Positions 1 through 9,828 of a DNA stretch of 33,315 nucleotides are shown here, piece after piece. A program made the translations under genes and the position numbers. The stretch comes from Welwitschia mirabilis (taxonomy: Eukaryota > Gnetophyta > Gnetopsida > Welwitschiales). The stretch spans positions 264,632,251-264,665,565 of the forward strand of contig JBOZIK010000001.1 of NCBI GenBank assembly GCA_051453625.1. The letters run 5' to 3'. Numbering within the stretch: position 1 is the first letter of the stretch; each line of letters starts with the position of its first letter. The notes beneath the pieces were generated by a model, which worked only from the letters and a program-made list of their open reading frames with translations, was not told where the DNA came from and ran no database searches.

Positions 1-500
1 GCTGAAGTAGTAAACACAGCTTGTTATATTTTCAACAGAGTCTTTTTCCGACTTGGTATAAGAAAAAATTTCTTATGAACTTTGGTATAGTAAATGCCCA
101 ACTATAAGTTACTTTAGAATTTTTGATAGCAAATGTAATATTCTTAGAGATAAAAGTCCTATAGATAAATTTAATTCGAAATTAGACAAAGGAATCTTTC
201 TCAGTTATTCTTCCTCTAGCAAAGCATATCAATTTTTTTAATAAAAATTCTAGGAAGATGGAGGAATCTGCTCATGTTAAAATAGATGAATAAAATATTT
301 ATTCTAACTCAAATAAGGATGATGACATAGAAATAATTCCAAATGCTTCCTTGAATGAGTATAATGATTCTTCTACCGAGATAGGTACTTCTCTTACAAA
401 TTCCAGTCAAGCAGTTGAAGAAGGTCAAACTTTTCATTCTCTCCTACAAAGAACCAGATGTGATCATCTAATGGAAGTAGTAGTAAGCAATACAAATTAA
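1..500 (+). pseudogene. Ty1/copia integrase C-terminal fragment (element A)
   Basis: This is the end of the integrase region of a Ty1/copia polyprotein, which in an intact element inserts the cDNA into the host chromosome. Translation shows VVNTACYIFNRV near positions 7-42 in one frame. After a slip in an A/T-rich run near 66, YELWYSKCPTISYF follows (from 74), then DKGIFLSYSSSSKAY (185-229) in a second frame. These are the conserved blocks of the plant copia integrase tail (family knowledge). The frame is lost again at a T run near 233-240. The N-terminal, catalytic part lies outside the window. The stretch 250-545 is acidic and Ser-rich linker-like sequence with stops, matching the usual low-conservation join between integrase and RT. 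Non-functional. Confidence 0.85.
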
Positions 501-544
501 GGAACTACAATAAGAAGCGGTAAGTATATCAGTCTAAGATTTTT

Positions 545-1227
545 ATATTTCCTATTGGCTCTTGAACCAAGAAATTTTCAGGAAGCAGAAAAGAATGAAG
601 CATGGATATTAGTCATGCAAAATAAACTCCATCAATTTAAGAGAAACAAAGTTTGGAATCTTGTTACTCCTCCTCAAGAAAAACACATTATAAGAATAAA
701 GTGGGTTTTCAAAATTAAAAAGGATGAAAATCACAATATCATTCAGAATAAGGTAAGGTTAGTAGCTTAAGGCTACAGTCAATAAGAAGGTATAGACTAT
801 GATGAAACTTTTGCTCCTGTTGCTAGGTTAGAGGCAATCCGTATGCTCTTAGCTTTTGCATGTTTTTATAAAATTAAATTATTTCAAATGGATGTAAAAA
901 AGTGCCTGTTTGAATGGTTTTATAAATGAAGAAGTCTATGCTGCTTAGCCACCAGGTTTTTCAGACCCAAAATTTCATAATTATGTTTATAAGTTAAATA
1001 AAGCTCTATATGAATTAAAACAAGTGTCTAAAGCATGGTTTGATAGGTTAAATACTTTTCTTATTGACAATGGTTTTTCAAAAGGGAAAGGTGATCCTAC
1101 TTTATTTATAAAACATGAAGATAAACATATCTTAATAGTTCAAGTTTACATTGATGATATAGTATTTGGTTCTACTAAGCTTTGTTTAGCAACAAATTTC
1201 GCCAAACTTATGCAAACTGAATTTGAG
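545..1227 (+). pseudogene. Ty1/copia reverse transcriptase, N-terminal and palm part (element A)
   Basis: Reverse transcriptase of the same element, which would copy element RNA into DNA. Visible blocks are ALEPRNFQEAEKNEAW (from about 558), IIRIKWVFKIKK, the segment DYDETFAPVARLEAIRML (about 798-848), FQMDVK, and the catalytic YIDD at 1147-1158, which is intact. It is broken by in-frame TAA at 768-770 and 783-785, a one-base slip in the A run near 895-901, and TAG at 946-948. All three stops sit where the family usually has Gln, so each fits CAA/CAG to TAA/TAG. The segment runs into an assembly gap at 1228. The motif set fits the SIRE/Maximus lineage of copia elements. Confidence 0.93.
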
Positions 1228-1608
1228 NNNNNNNNNNNNNNNNNNNNNNNNNNNNNNNNNNNNNNNNNNNNNNNNNNNNNNNNNNNNNNNNNNNNNNNNN
1301 NNNNNNNNNNNNNNNNNNNNNNNNNNNNNNNNNNNNNNNNNNNNNNNNNNNNNNNNNNNNNNNNNNNNNNNNNNNNNNNNNNNNNNNNNNNNNNNNNNNN
1401 NNNNNNNNNNNNNNNNNNNNNNNNNNNNNNNNNNNNNNNNNNNNNNNNNNNNNNNNNNNNNNNNNNNNNNNNNNNNNNNNNNNNNNNNNNNNNNNNNNNN
1501 NNNNNNNNNNNNNNNNNNNNNNNNNNNNNNNNNNNNNNNNNNNNNNNNNNNNNNNNNNNNNNNNNNNNNNNNNNNNNNNNNNNNNNNNNNNNNNNNNNNN
1601 NNNNNNNN
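1228..1608. other. Assembly gap (381 N) inside copia pol
   Basis: Unknown bases. The flanking frames agree and 381 is a multiple of three (127 codons), close to the expected distance between the RT palm and the RNase H start in copia elements. The missing part is therefore probably ordinary RT C-terminus. Confidence 0.95.
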
Positions 1609-2010
1609 GATCTTGTTGGATATAGTGATGCAGATTGGGCAGGTTGCATTGATGATCGCAAAAGCACTAGTGGAGCATGTTTCTACATGGATAACTGTTT
1701 AGTATCTTGGTTGAATAAAAAGCAAAATACAACATCTCTATCCACTGCTGAGGCTGAATACATTGCAGCTGGAGCTTATTGTACTCAACTCTCCTAGATG
1801 AGGTAGATGCTTATCGACTTTGGTGTAGAGATTTCTACTATCAAGATACATTGTGATAACACAAGTGCTATAAACATCGCTAAACATCCAGTTCAACACT
1901 CTTGCATAAAACATATTGATATTAGACATTACTTCATTAGAGAACAGATTCAAAATGGTATCATTCATCAACTTGCAGATATTATGATTAAAGTGCTTAA
2001 TGAAGAATGA
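1609..2010 (+). pseudogene. Ty1/copia RNase H domain (element A)
   Basis: RNase H end of the polyprotein, which removes RNA from RNA-DNA hybrids during replication. It shows VGYSDADWAG from 1615, DRKSTSGACFYM, STAEAEYIAAG from 1741, and later HCDNTSAINIAKHP, KHIDIRHYFIREQI and QLADIMIK before the stop after 2007. These are the diagnostic blocks of copia RNase H, including the Asp of SDAD and the Glu of AEAEY. Two stops close together (TAG 1795-1797 and TAG 1804-1806) interrupt it. By family comparison the first replaces a Trp codon (TGG to TAG) and the second a Gln codon (CAG to TAG). The ORF ends normally near 2010, so this is the true 3' end of pol. Confidence 0.95.
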
Positions 2011-2384
2011 TTTTTGTTTTTAAGAAAAAATTTAGGGATAGGAATCTATCACTCTCAAGTATGATTTCTAAGTCTTAATTTTCCCCAGCCAAAAATTTGT
2101 CATTATCAGGGAAGAATTTTTATTTTTTTGTGTGCTAAAATTATTTTTCTATTAAGAATTATTCTTCAACTTAGTCCGGATGTCCCATGTCTCCTAGATG
2201 TCCATCATTTTAAAACTTCCAAACGTTCCACCTTTTAATCCCAGACGTCCGAGCAAAAGGTGGTGCGGACACCCACGCTTTCCCATCATTTTTATTCTTG
2301 TTTATTGTCCTTTTTTTTTCATTTTTCTTTTGTCTATCCCCCCTTGTCTTTTCTAGTTTCTTTTATTCTCTCCTAAAGTCAGCC
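2011..2384 (+). promoter_or_regulatory. Spacer between pol and third ORF with GGATGTCC-like motifs
   Basis: Non-coding spacer of about 375 bp. It carries several short motifs of the same kind as those arrayed in the LTR U3 of this element: GTCCGGATGTCCCA (2174-2187), AGATGTCCA (about 2196-2204), CAGACGTCCGA (about 2242) and GCGGACACCC (2265-2274). A pyrimidine-rich stretch (about 2290-2375) precedes the third-ORF ATG. A regulatory role, such as an internal promoter for the third ORF, is inference from the motif sharing only. Confidence 0.35.
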
Positions 2385-3431
2385 ATGGTTCAAACTAAGT
2401 TTGGAGTTTCTCGCAAAGGAAAGGAACTAGCTTCTGAAAAAGAATGGTTTGTTACTCCTGCAGCACAGAAAGCCTGGTTTGAAGGTCTTGATAAAAGACC
2501 TATAGCTCCTAAAAGGCAGACTGACTTCTAATCCTTCAGAAGGGAGATGAAAATTATGGATAAGTTTGAGAAACAAGGCTGGATGAATGCCTTAGATTCT
2601 GATACAAGAGCTTTAGCCAGAATGGTAAGTCTATTTTATTGTAATGGTTGGTTTGATTCCTTAATTTGGTAAATTTTCAGTAGAATTTATGGAAGAGATA
2701 TAATTGTGGATTTAAAAGCAATTTCTCTAGTTACTAATTATCCGAATGAAGGATTCTTTCACGAAATCACATCAGTCAGTTCTTTACAAGAAGTTTTTCC
2801 TAAAGAAATATTGACTGAAGAGTTTTGTGGTATAAATTTCCATTGGAGAGCTAACATACTTACAAACAAACTCAAACCATTTTATTGGGTACTCTTTCAG
2901 ATTTCTATGCACAACTTGGTTCCAAATCTTGGTCATAAAGATGAAGTTTCTCTGTTGTATGCCTACATTTTATTTTATCTAGGTATAGGTGTAAAAATCA
3001 ATCTATGCAAATTTATTATGTTCTACATCAGTCAATTTTTCATTATCAGTCATTCTAGTCTTTAGTTTAGAGCTCTCATTACTGCAATTTTGGAGACTCA
3101 TGAGTTTTCTATTCAGAAAAATGAGGAACTTGTTAAAGTTTCCAAGCCTTTAGATCTCTACTCATTGAAAAAGATAAACATTTTTTCTGAGACTATTGGG
3201 CCAGATCCTCCTCTAAAGAAGAAATAGAGAGCTGAAGAAGGACCTAGTGAAGGTGCAGTATCTAATGCAGATTTGCTACGTGCTATCCATGAATTTCGTG
3301 ACTTCACCAAGACAACCACTGAAAAACTGAATAGAAAAATTGATCATGTTTTATTCAGGTTATCAGCTTATGGATTAGACATACCCACCAGTTCAGATGA
3401 AGAAGAAGTACTTAGAGCTCCATCTTCTTAA
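2385..3431 (+). pseudogene. Third ORF of element A, PF20167-like 'plant transposon protein', four stops
   Basis: A single reading frame of 348 codons lies between pol and the 3' LTR. ATG at 2385 opens with VQTKFGVSRKGKELAS, then WFVTPAAQKAWFEGL, KQGWMNAL, IYGRDIIVDLKAI, LKPFYW, MHNLVPNLGHKDEVSLLYAY and GIGVKINLCKFIMFYI. The C-terminus has a Lys/Arg-rich patch, a helical segment (LLRAIHEFRDF onward) and an acidic end (TSSDEEE). The order of blocks resembles the plant family annotated as 'putative plant transposon protein' (PF20167, from memory, not searched). Four in-frame stops (2529, 2670, 3063, 3225) all sit in one frame with no indel, and each fits Gln CAR to TAR. Its position is that of the env-like gene of Sireviruses, but I see no signal peptide. 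Function unknown. Confidence 0.7.
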
Positions 3432-3859
3432 ACCTCTTCTCCTTCTCACTCCTCTTAAAATCAGTTCAATTTTTGTCACTCTTACTTATCTTTTGTACTC
3501 TAACTCTATCAATCTTCAAATACGTAACCTATCTCTCTAATATAATCAGATTGTGTGTTCTTTACATTTGTATCTCTTGTTATTTTTCACTAGTGACAAA
3601 GGGGGAGAAACATGGAATTAGTCTCTGGTCTATGGAATTTTTATTAATTATTTATAAATTTTTACTTTATATTAACAATGTATCATCTGGAGATGTGGTT
3701 TTAGAATAGGTATTCATAAAGTATGGGGGAGCATCTATCTCAGCCAAGATTCATGAGCTATTTATCTATGGGGAAGAAAATTTGTTTTCTTCCTTCTTCA
3801 TGCAAATTAAGTATACTGTGCTCATATCAAGAGTTTTTCATCATTGAAAAGAGGGAGAT
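3432..3859 (+). promoter_or_regulatory. Multiple polypurine tracts upstream of the 3' LTR (element A)
   Basis: Non-coding stretch between the third ORF and the LTR. It contains three purine tracts: GTGACAAAGGGGGAGAA at about 3594-3611, GTATGGGGGAGCA at about 3721-3733, and GAAAAGAGGGAGA at 3846-3858 directly before the LTR. The last is the functional-type polypurine tract that would prime plus-strand DNA synthesis. Repeated tracts in this place are described for Sireviruses, which supports the lineage call. Confidence 0.75.
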
Positions 3860-3917
3860 TGTTAAACAAATGTTTTTAATGATGAAGTTTCTAGCCTAAG
3901 AAAACAAAGATTTTCCA

Positions 3918-4255
3918 GACAGGGACATCCAGCCTTTCTAATTAGGATGTTTAACCCTGTACTCAGATTTCTAATATAGGGATGTCTGCCCTATCAATCT
4001 GAGATGTCTGACCTTGAAATCAGATTTCTAATATAGGGACATCCATCCTGTCAATTTTGGATGTCTGACCCTGTATACAGACTTTTATACAAGGACATCC
4101 GACCTACTAAACTGGGATGTCCAACCCTGTATATGGACTTTTATACAGGGACATCCGGCCTGCTAAGCTGGGATGTCTGACCCTATTCTTAGTTTCCATA
4201 AGCAAAGATTAAAAGACAGGGACGTCTGACCTTTTTCGATGGGATGCCTGAGAAT
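3918..4255 (+). repeat. Six palindromic tandem units of about 57 bp in U3 (LTR A)
   Basis: Repeat starts (GGGACATCC or a variant) fall at about 3922, 3979, 4036, 4092, 4148 and 4219, giving spacings of 57, 57, 56, 56 and 71. Each unit holds an inverted pair, GGACATCC near its start and GGATGTC(C/T) about 12 bases later. In the better units the flanks CAGGG and CCCTG extend the pairing. Units therefore can form hairpins and also offer repeated binding sites. The array sits upstream of the TATA-like box, the position of a retrotransposon enhancer. Confidence 0.85.
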
Positions 4256-4338
4256 ATATTCATTGATGCGAAATTATAGTTGTTTAAAGACGTTAACTAT
4301 GGTTTCCAACCTCCAACAGCCCTTCTATGTCTTGGAGC

Positions 4339-4347
4339 TATATATAC
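4339..4347 (+). promoter_or_regulatory. TATA-like box in LTR A
   Basis: TATATATAC follows the U3 repeat array by about 85 bp and lies about 480 bp into the LTR, a plausible core promoter for the element. Called from sequence and position only. Confidence 0.5.
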
Positions 4348-4492
4348 CTCTCTCTAGTGGATTGAAGAAAGCTTGCTTACCTTGAGAAAACATCATTTGA
4401 AGAAATTTCTATCAGCTTACAAAGATCTGGACCAAACTTGTGTAATATTTCATCATCATCAAGGATTGATTTGAAGCTCTCAATGCTGATGC

Positions 4493-4721
4493 NNNNNNNN
4501 NNNNNNNNNNNNNNNNNNNNNNNNNNNNNNNNNNNNNNNNNNNNNNNNNNNNNNNNNNNNNNNNNNNNNNNNNNNNNNNNNNNNNNNNNNNNNNNNNNNN
4601 NNNNNNNNNNNNNNNNNNNNNNNNNNNNNNNNNNNNNNNNNNNNNNNNNNNNNNNNNNNNNNNNNNNNNNNNNNNNNNNNNNNNNNNNNNNNNNNNNNNN
4701 NNNNNNNNNNNNNNNNNNNNN
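4493..4721. other. Assembly gap (229 N) inside LTR A
   Basis: Unknown bases in the downstream half of the LTR. Confidence 0.95.
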
Positions 4722-4870
4722 GGTGCACTTGTTCTTTAGCAGTTTATTTTGATGCTTCATTGTTTACTGTTCATTGTTTATGTTTTCAGATTTATATTAT
4801 TGTAAAAATTAGCAAGAAATTTATTAGAACCCTATTCACCCCCCTCTAGGGTATTCGTACGATCCTAACA

Positions 4871-5949
4871 ACTATATGTATTGCTTATCATCTAGTTGAA
4901 GGGTCACATTCTATAGGATCTTATATTTATGTATGCTTAAGATGCTAAAAATAATTTTATACTAAGATTCCAAATGTAGTGTAGGATAAAGTCAAAGATA
5001 GATGTTGATGAAAAAAATAAATTAGAAATTTTAGGAGTGTCTCTAAAAGTAAAATGCATAATAGTTGGTTGGAAATTATCATAAAATATAGAAATCTTGT
5101 TTCATGCATTTTAACCAACTTTATAATGAAATAAAATAGGTTAAAAAAATTCTCAACATCATGAAAGCATATTTCTAATAAGCAAATTCTAAATGCTATA
5201 AGTGAGTATGACTGGACATGCCCTAATAAATTAAACTCTACAAAAAACACAAAAAATTAAAAAAAGAGAAAATAAAAAAGAATATTTAGAAATGTTAGAT
5301 GTACTTAAATATTTTTGATTATTTGCTTTTACAAATTGGGAGGTTCTCAAATATTCCATCTTTTATTTATCTCTTTAAGTATGTTTTATTTTTATAATAA
5401 CATTATATACAGTCCATGGTTTAAAGGAAAAAGTATTTCATTTATCTATCTAAAACATATCTAACTATTCTTCTTGTAAATTATTATCCATATTAAACAA
5501 TTTTCCTAGTCTCTCTGTAAGCTTTTGGGAAAAAAATTTATGAGGTTTTTTAAGACCATAAAGATTAAGTTCTTTTGTCTAACATAATTAAATTATATGT
5601 AAGCAAAAATAAAAGAGCACAATAATAGCTACTTCATTATATGTTGAACTCAATCTAGGTGAATGAACAATCCATGCACTTCCATTAAATGAAAGCCACT
5701 AAGAATTCAATAATTAAAACATTAATTCTAAAACTTTAATGTACTTATATTTTGAATAATTACTAATAAAAGTATAAGTATTTTAAATTTATTTAAAAAT
5801 AAAAGATCCTAAAATAAATAAAGATATAGAAATAAAAACATAGTTAATAAATCATTACCATATCAACTACCTAAAGTTCTAGGTTTTTCTTGGTTAATTC
5901 TATTGCTAAATAGAATCCTTCAACTATGATTCCTATCTAAACAATTTGC
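4871..5949. other. A+T-rich stretch with no gene recognised
   Basis: Sequence after the LTR. Translation on both strands gives only short, low-complexity peptides. The left part may hold the decayed 3' end of the - strand LINE that is clear from 5950 rightward, but I see no diagnostic motif and no poly(A) boundary. Confidence 0.4.
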
Positions 5950-8330
5950 TATTGACAATAGCATAAAGAAGTTTGATATTTATGATAAGGTCAAGTATCT
6001 TCATTTTATTTTATTAAAATGTAAATTTTCTAAGAAATTCTAGAAAAAATACCTTTTTAGTTTAATCACAAAACTATATGTAATGCTAAAAAGTTGATTC
6101 ATTTTTCCATAAGAATATTCACTAGGAGTCTAGCAAGAAGAGTAATAAACATGTATTATTGGGAGCATATGATTTATTACTAAAATCCTTCTAGAAAATA
6201 TAATTTTCTTCTCTTTTCACATATTCAAATTATTTTCTAGTTTAGTAAGAGTGTAATCCTGTAGCTCCTTCCTATTAGATATAAAAGAAAAGGAAATAAA
6301 CAATATCTTACATATTTCATTTTGTTTAAAAGTTTCTAATCTTTAGAAAACCTAATATTTAAGATTATTATTCTAATAAACAAATAATTTTTTGCTAATT
6401 TTTGTAAAATCTAATGTGCTTGCAATATTCAGTAAAAGACTATCTTGAAAATATTTATGAAGATCATGTAAAAGAAAATCTATAACAATAATAAATAAAT
6501 AAGAAGATAAAAGAAACAACTCAAACAATATAATCTTTAGAAATAAAAAGAATGACTCAAAATAAAATTTGTGTTACCTAATCATTAGCATCCACAAATA
6601 ATATACAAATTAGATGAATAAATTACTCAAAGCCAATTTTTCTAAACAATCAATAATGATATAATAAGATTTACTATAAACAAGTTCAATAAAAGCCATG
6701 TTGATTTATTTCATTAGCCCATTAAAGACTTTTTGACATTGATATTACATCATCAAGAGTATACCTTTCTTTAACAATCAGTATAATAATCTAATTAATC
6801 ATTTTAGAAAGTCATGATGCAATAAATTTAGGTAAAATTAATATGTATTATTCAAAAGCATAATGGACCTTTAATTTATAGTGAGTTAAAGATTAATTTC
6901 TTTAGAAAGAAGCAAGATGGTACTTTATGAATCTTGTTGCCAAAAGAGAATTACTGGATAGCTTCTCAAATAATATAAAAAATAACTTTTCTAATAATAT
7001 CTAAATCACTATTATAGACTTTCACCAAAAAAACTAATAAAACTAGGTGATGTTCCTTTTTCCAAATTAAAAGTTTCTTCTTTTAATTATTCAAGAGTAA
7101 TCTTTTCTCCAAGAGTAATTAGATATTCTTTCTTTACAAGCTAATGAAGATATCTGTTGATAAATTAGAATTACCTCTTATAAAAATATTTAAAATAAAT
7201 AGCAGAGGAAAACCGATTAATTTGAAAATTCTTAATGGCTTTAGGATATTTAATAATCAAATCACAATTTTTAAAGTCTATAATTTAGGCATCTTGTTAT
7301 TTTTTATGTGTAATTTAAAAACTTCCTTAGATAATTCAAGCCAAGAGATGTAACTTTTGATAAGAGCACTTTTAACTTTAAAATATCTGAGCATTGCTTT
7401 GTAGAACAATCTTTAGGTAAGGATTCCTATGCTGAAATATCAAAAGGATTATAATCTAAATGTTCTTATTCATTTGGTGGTTGTTGTAACTTAGCTTTAA
7501 TTTGATATTTTCTTTTTGCAAATTCTTTATAAACCATAAAGCCTAATTTCTAATGTTGTAAGTACTTTTATGCCACCATTCACTTTAGTTTGTATTATCA
7601 GTAGGTCTTTAGTTTGTATTATCAGTAGGTCTTAACTTTGCATTCCATATTAATTTAAAAATATTCTACTTTTTAGACTAATAAATATTTTGTCATTCAT
7701 ACAACAAGGCTATTATTTCTTTCTATTATTAGAGAAATCAATAAAAGAGACACAAAGACCAATAGAAATGGGAAGAAAGAGTATCATCTGAATTAGAAAG
7801 ATAAAACTATTTAATTTGTGTAAAGTACATTATAATCCTCTATAGTAGTTATACAAAGTAAAACTCTTATTGAAAATTATACTACTAAACATTTTCTTAA
7901 TAAGAACTTTGAAAATCATTATCCCTGTTTTATCAAGATTGTTTTCTAATGTATTAAAATCATCACCGGTAATTTAAGGAATATTTGATAAAGAAAGAAT
8001 ATTTTCCCCTAGCTTTGATATTTATTAAGATTTCTTAAGAGCATACAAATTACATATTTCAAAAACATCAAAATCTATTAAAAAATTAGCCTTATTAAAT
8101 TTCCCATGATGATCAAATCTAAAATTTTAAATTTTGCCATTCTATTTACTCTTTATTAAATTTGGTACTTCTTCTTTGTTAGTTTCATGATTAGTAGAGA
8201 GAATAATAGAATTTTTCAAAATCCTTTTACTAATAAACAAAACATCATAAGATAAAATTTTAATTTCTTATAACAAGACAAAATCAGAATTTGATTAGGG
8301 TTGACCATATACCCCTTAGTCCTTATGGCA
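5950..8330 (-). pseudogene. L1-type LINE remnant, endonuclease plus reverse transcriptase
   Basis: Decayed ORF2 of a plant L1-type LINE reading leftward. Such proteins nick target DNA and prime reverse transcription there. Endonuclease signs are FEICNLYALKKS (around 8060-8020) and NIP*ITGDDFNTLENN with ITGDDFN at 7953-7973; the family has GGDFN. RT signs further along the same strand are KERYTLDDVISMSKSL (about 6770-6720), WANEINQHGF (about 6720-6690), SSYLFIIVID (6510-6479), KLENNLN (6242-6219) and RRILVINHMLPIIHVYYSSC (about 6200-6140). Order and spacing fit L1 ORF2. The YxDD motif was not found. Many stops and several frame changes show a long-dead copy. Limits are approximate. Confidence 0.75.
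7584..7631. repeat. Perfect 24-bp tandem duplication
   Basis: The 24-base unit starting TTTAGTTTGTATTATC occurs twice in direct succession (7584-7607 and 7608-7631) without a mismatch, inside the LINE remnant. Since the surroundings are much decayed, the duplication must be recent. Its length keeps the frame. Confidence 0.9.
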
Positions 8331-8451
8331 ATTTAAACTTCCAACCATAAGAAAATAATTGATTGGATTTATTTAGTGAGATAGGGCACTTGCTCGAAAA
8401 CCAATACATATGAACATAGCTACATAAGGTGTGATTAGTACTTCAATGTAG

Positions 8452-8560
8452 TGCTAGGATTCCCTACACATCAAGTGGGGAAGGAAGGAAGGGGGTGAAT
8501 AAGAAAGAGAAGGAGAAGAAGAAAAATAAGAAGAAGAAGGAAGAAATTATGAACTAATTA
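8452..8560 (-). mobile_element. Possible decayed copia LTR end
   Basis: TGCTAGGAT at 8452 is followed by a purine stretch and GGGGGTGAATAAG (about 8491-8503). Both LTRs in this window, read in the same sense, begin TG(A/T)TAGGATCG and have A(A/G)GGGTGAATAGG shortly after. The resemblance is short, and the following GAA-rich sequence (8503-8550) is simple repeat. A chance match is possible. Confidence 0.3.
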
Positions 8561-9734
8561 CTAGTTTAAAAGAAAATCTCTAATAATCTTAGCTTGAAGC
8601 CCATTTGTAAGTTACAAATGTTTTACAAAAGAGCTAACATTATTTAGAGGGGATGAGATTACTGTTATATATTTTGAGTTATCCTTAAATTCATGTTTTC
8701 AATCACTAATAATAATAAATCTATTATTTAAAGAAGGCATACCAAAATCAAAATTAACTAATGGTTGAAAATTAGAAGTTTTGTGAATTTTTATTGGACT
8801 TAAATATCTTTATAGTTATCATTTTTTATCATGTTTATATATATGAAATTCTTCTATGTATAAGTTTAAACTAGTAGTCTAAAAATTTAAAGAAACATTA
8901 TTAGATGTCCTAGAGAGAAATGATTATGTAGTCCTTTCTTTTTCTTTTAAAGTTACCAAAAGGTTTATGCCATTTTTTTTAACAATTAATCATTAATGTA
9001 GATATAACAGATTTAATTAAACTAATTTAAATATTTCATATGTTTTATTACTAAATCATAACAGTTTGTTAAATGAGATAAAATTTTTCTTCTTTTTTGT
9101 TGATTTCCCTACCAAATTTCAAACAAATAAGGAAGACATTACACTGCTAGTAAACGAAGATTATAAATAAGAGAAGAGCTTGAAATAAAGAGCTTTAGAG
9201 AGAAATAAAGAAATTACATAGAATTTTGAGCTTGATGTTATGAATAATAGCATGTTTGGAAGAGGTAGAAAAGGAGTTACATGTCCCGTTATTGAAAATG
9301 CCTTTCTTCTAGAGCTTTCATTCTTTAAATAAAATCTTGTAGCAAATTCAGGATCATTTCCACCATTACAAGGCATTACTAAGCTTACTAAGGCTGATAA
9401 GAGCTAAGATATTATAGATGTAATGTTATCCTATAGAGTAGCTATTCCATTCTAAAGTAGAAAAAGCCATCCAATAGGATTAGAATGTGTGTACAAGGGA
9501 TTCTTTTATGCCACAAGGAGGATAAAGTATATATAAGTAATAAAATAAGAAAGTCTACATTAAGAGTAAGACCATTATGTAGAAGTGACAAAGTTGGGAA
9601 AAGTGTCAAGCCTCTAATTATAGAAAAATAAACTCTGCCAAAAGTCCTCTAAGTGTTAAATGTACTAATGTTAATTCATATGTATTAATATTAAATTATT
9701 TTCAAAGCAGAAATGCTTTATGAAACTAGCATGC
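8561..9734. other. A+T-rich stretch with no gene recognised
   Basis: No family motif seen on either strand. A 71-codon open frame on the - strand (9376-9161) reads MPCNGGNDPEFATRFYLKN and so on; I do not recognise it. It might be remains of a LINE ORF1, as the region lies just 5' of the LINE endonuclease at 8330, but nothing in the sequence proves it. Confidence 0.35.
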
Positions 9735-9828
9735 ATGTGTCTATAGTTGTGACCCTTCTTCCAAGTTTAAAAATCATAGTTATTTTAGCAGTTTGAAAGA
9801 TATGCATAGAAGTAAGTTAAGAATATAG

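Larger units (their letters stand above)
3860..4870 (+). mobile_element. 3' LTR of Sirevirus-like element A
   Basis: Long terminal repeat starting TGTTAAACAAATG right after the polypurine tract and ending GATCCTAACA, so the ends are TGTTA...TAACA inverted. U3 carries a palindromic tandem array (3918-4255). A TATA-like TATATATAC lies at 4339-4347. The 3' end (CCTATTCACCCCCCTCTAGGG, about 4831-4851) matches the end of the second LTR in this window, which has CCTATTCACCCTTTCCTCGAGGG-type sequence on the - strand. A 229-N gap lies in the R/U5 part. The 5' LTR and the target-site duplication cannot be checked because the element starts outside the window. Confidence 0.9.

Noticed and set aside
1146-1702. 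Open frames spanning the N run at 1228-1608 on other frames and strand
   Set aside because: Artefacts: N codons are not stops. The real frame is the + strand copia pol.
2625-2680. GTAAGT...TTTTCAG, looking like an intron in the third ORF
   Set aside because: Only 56 nt, below usual plant intron size, and the third-ORF reading frame with family-like residues (FYCNGWFD, then IYGRDII) runs straight through it.
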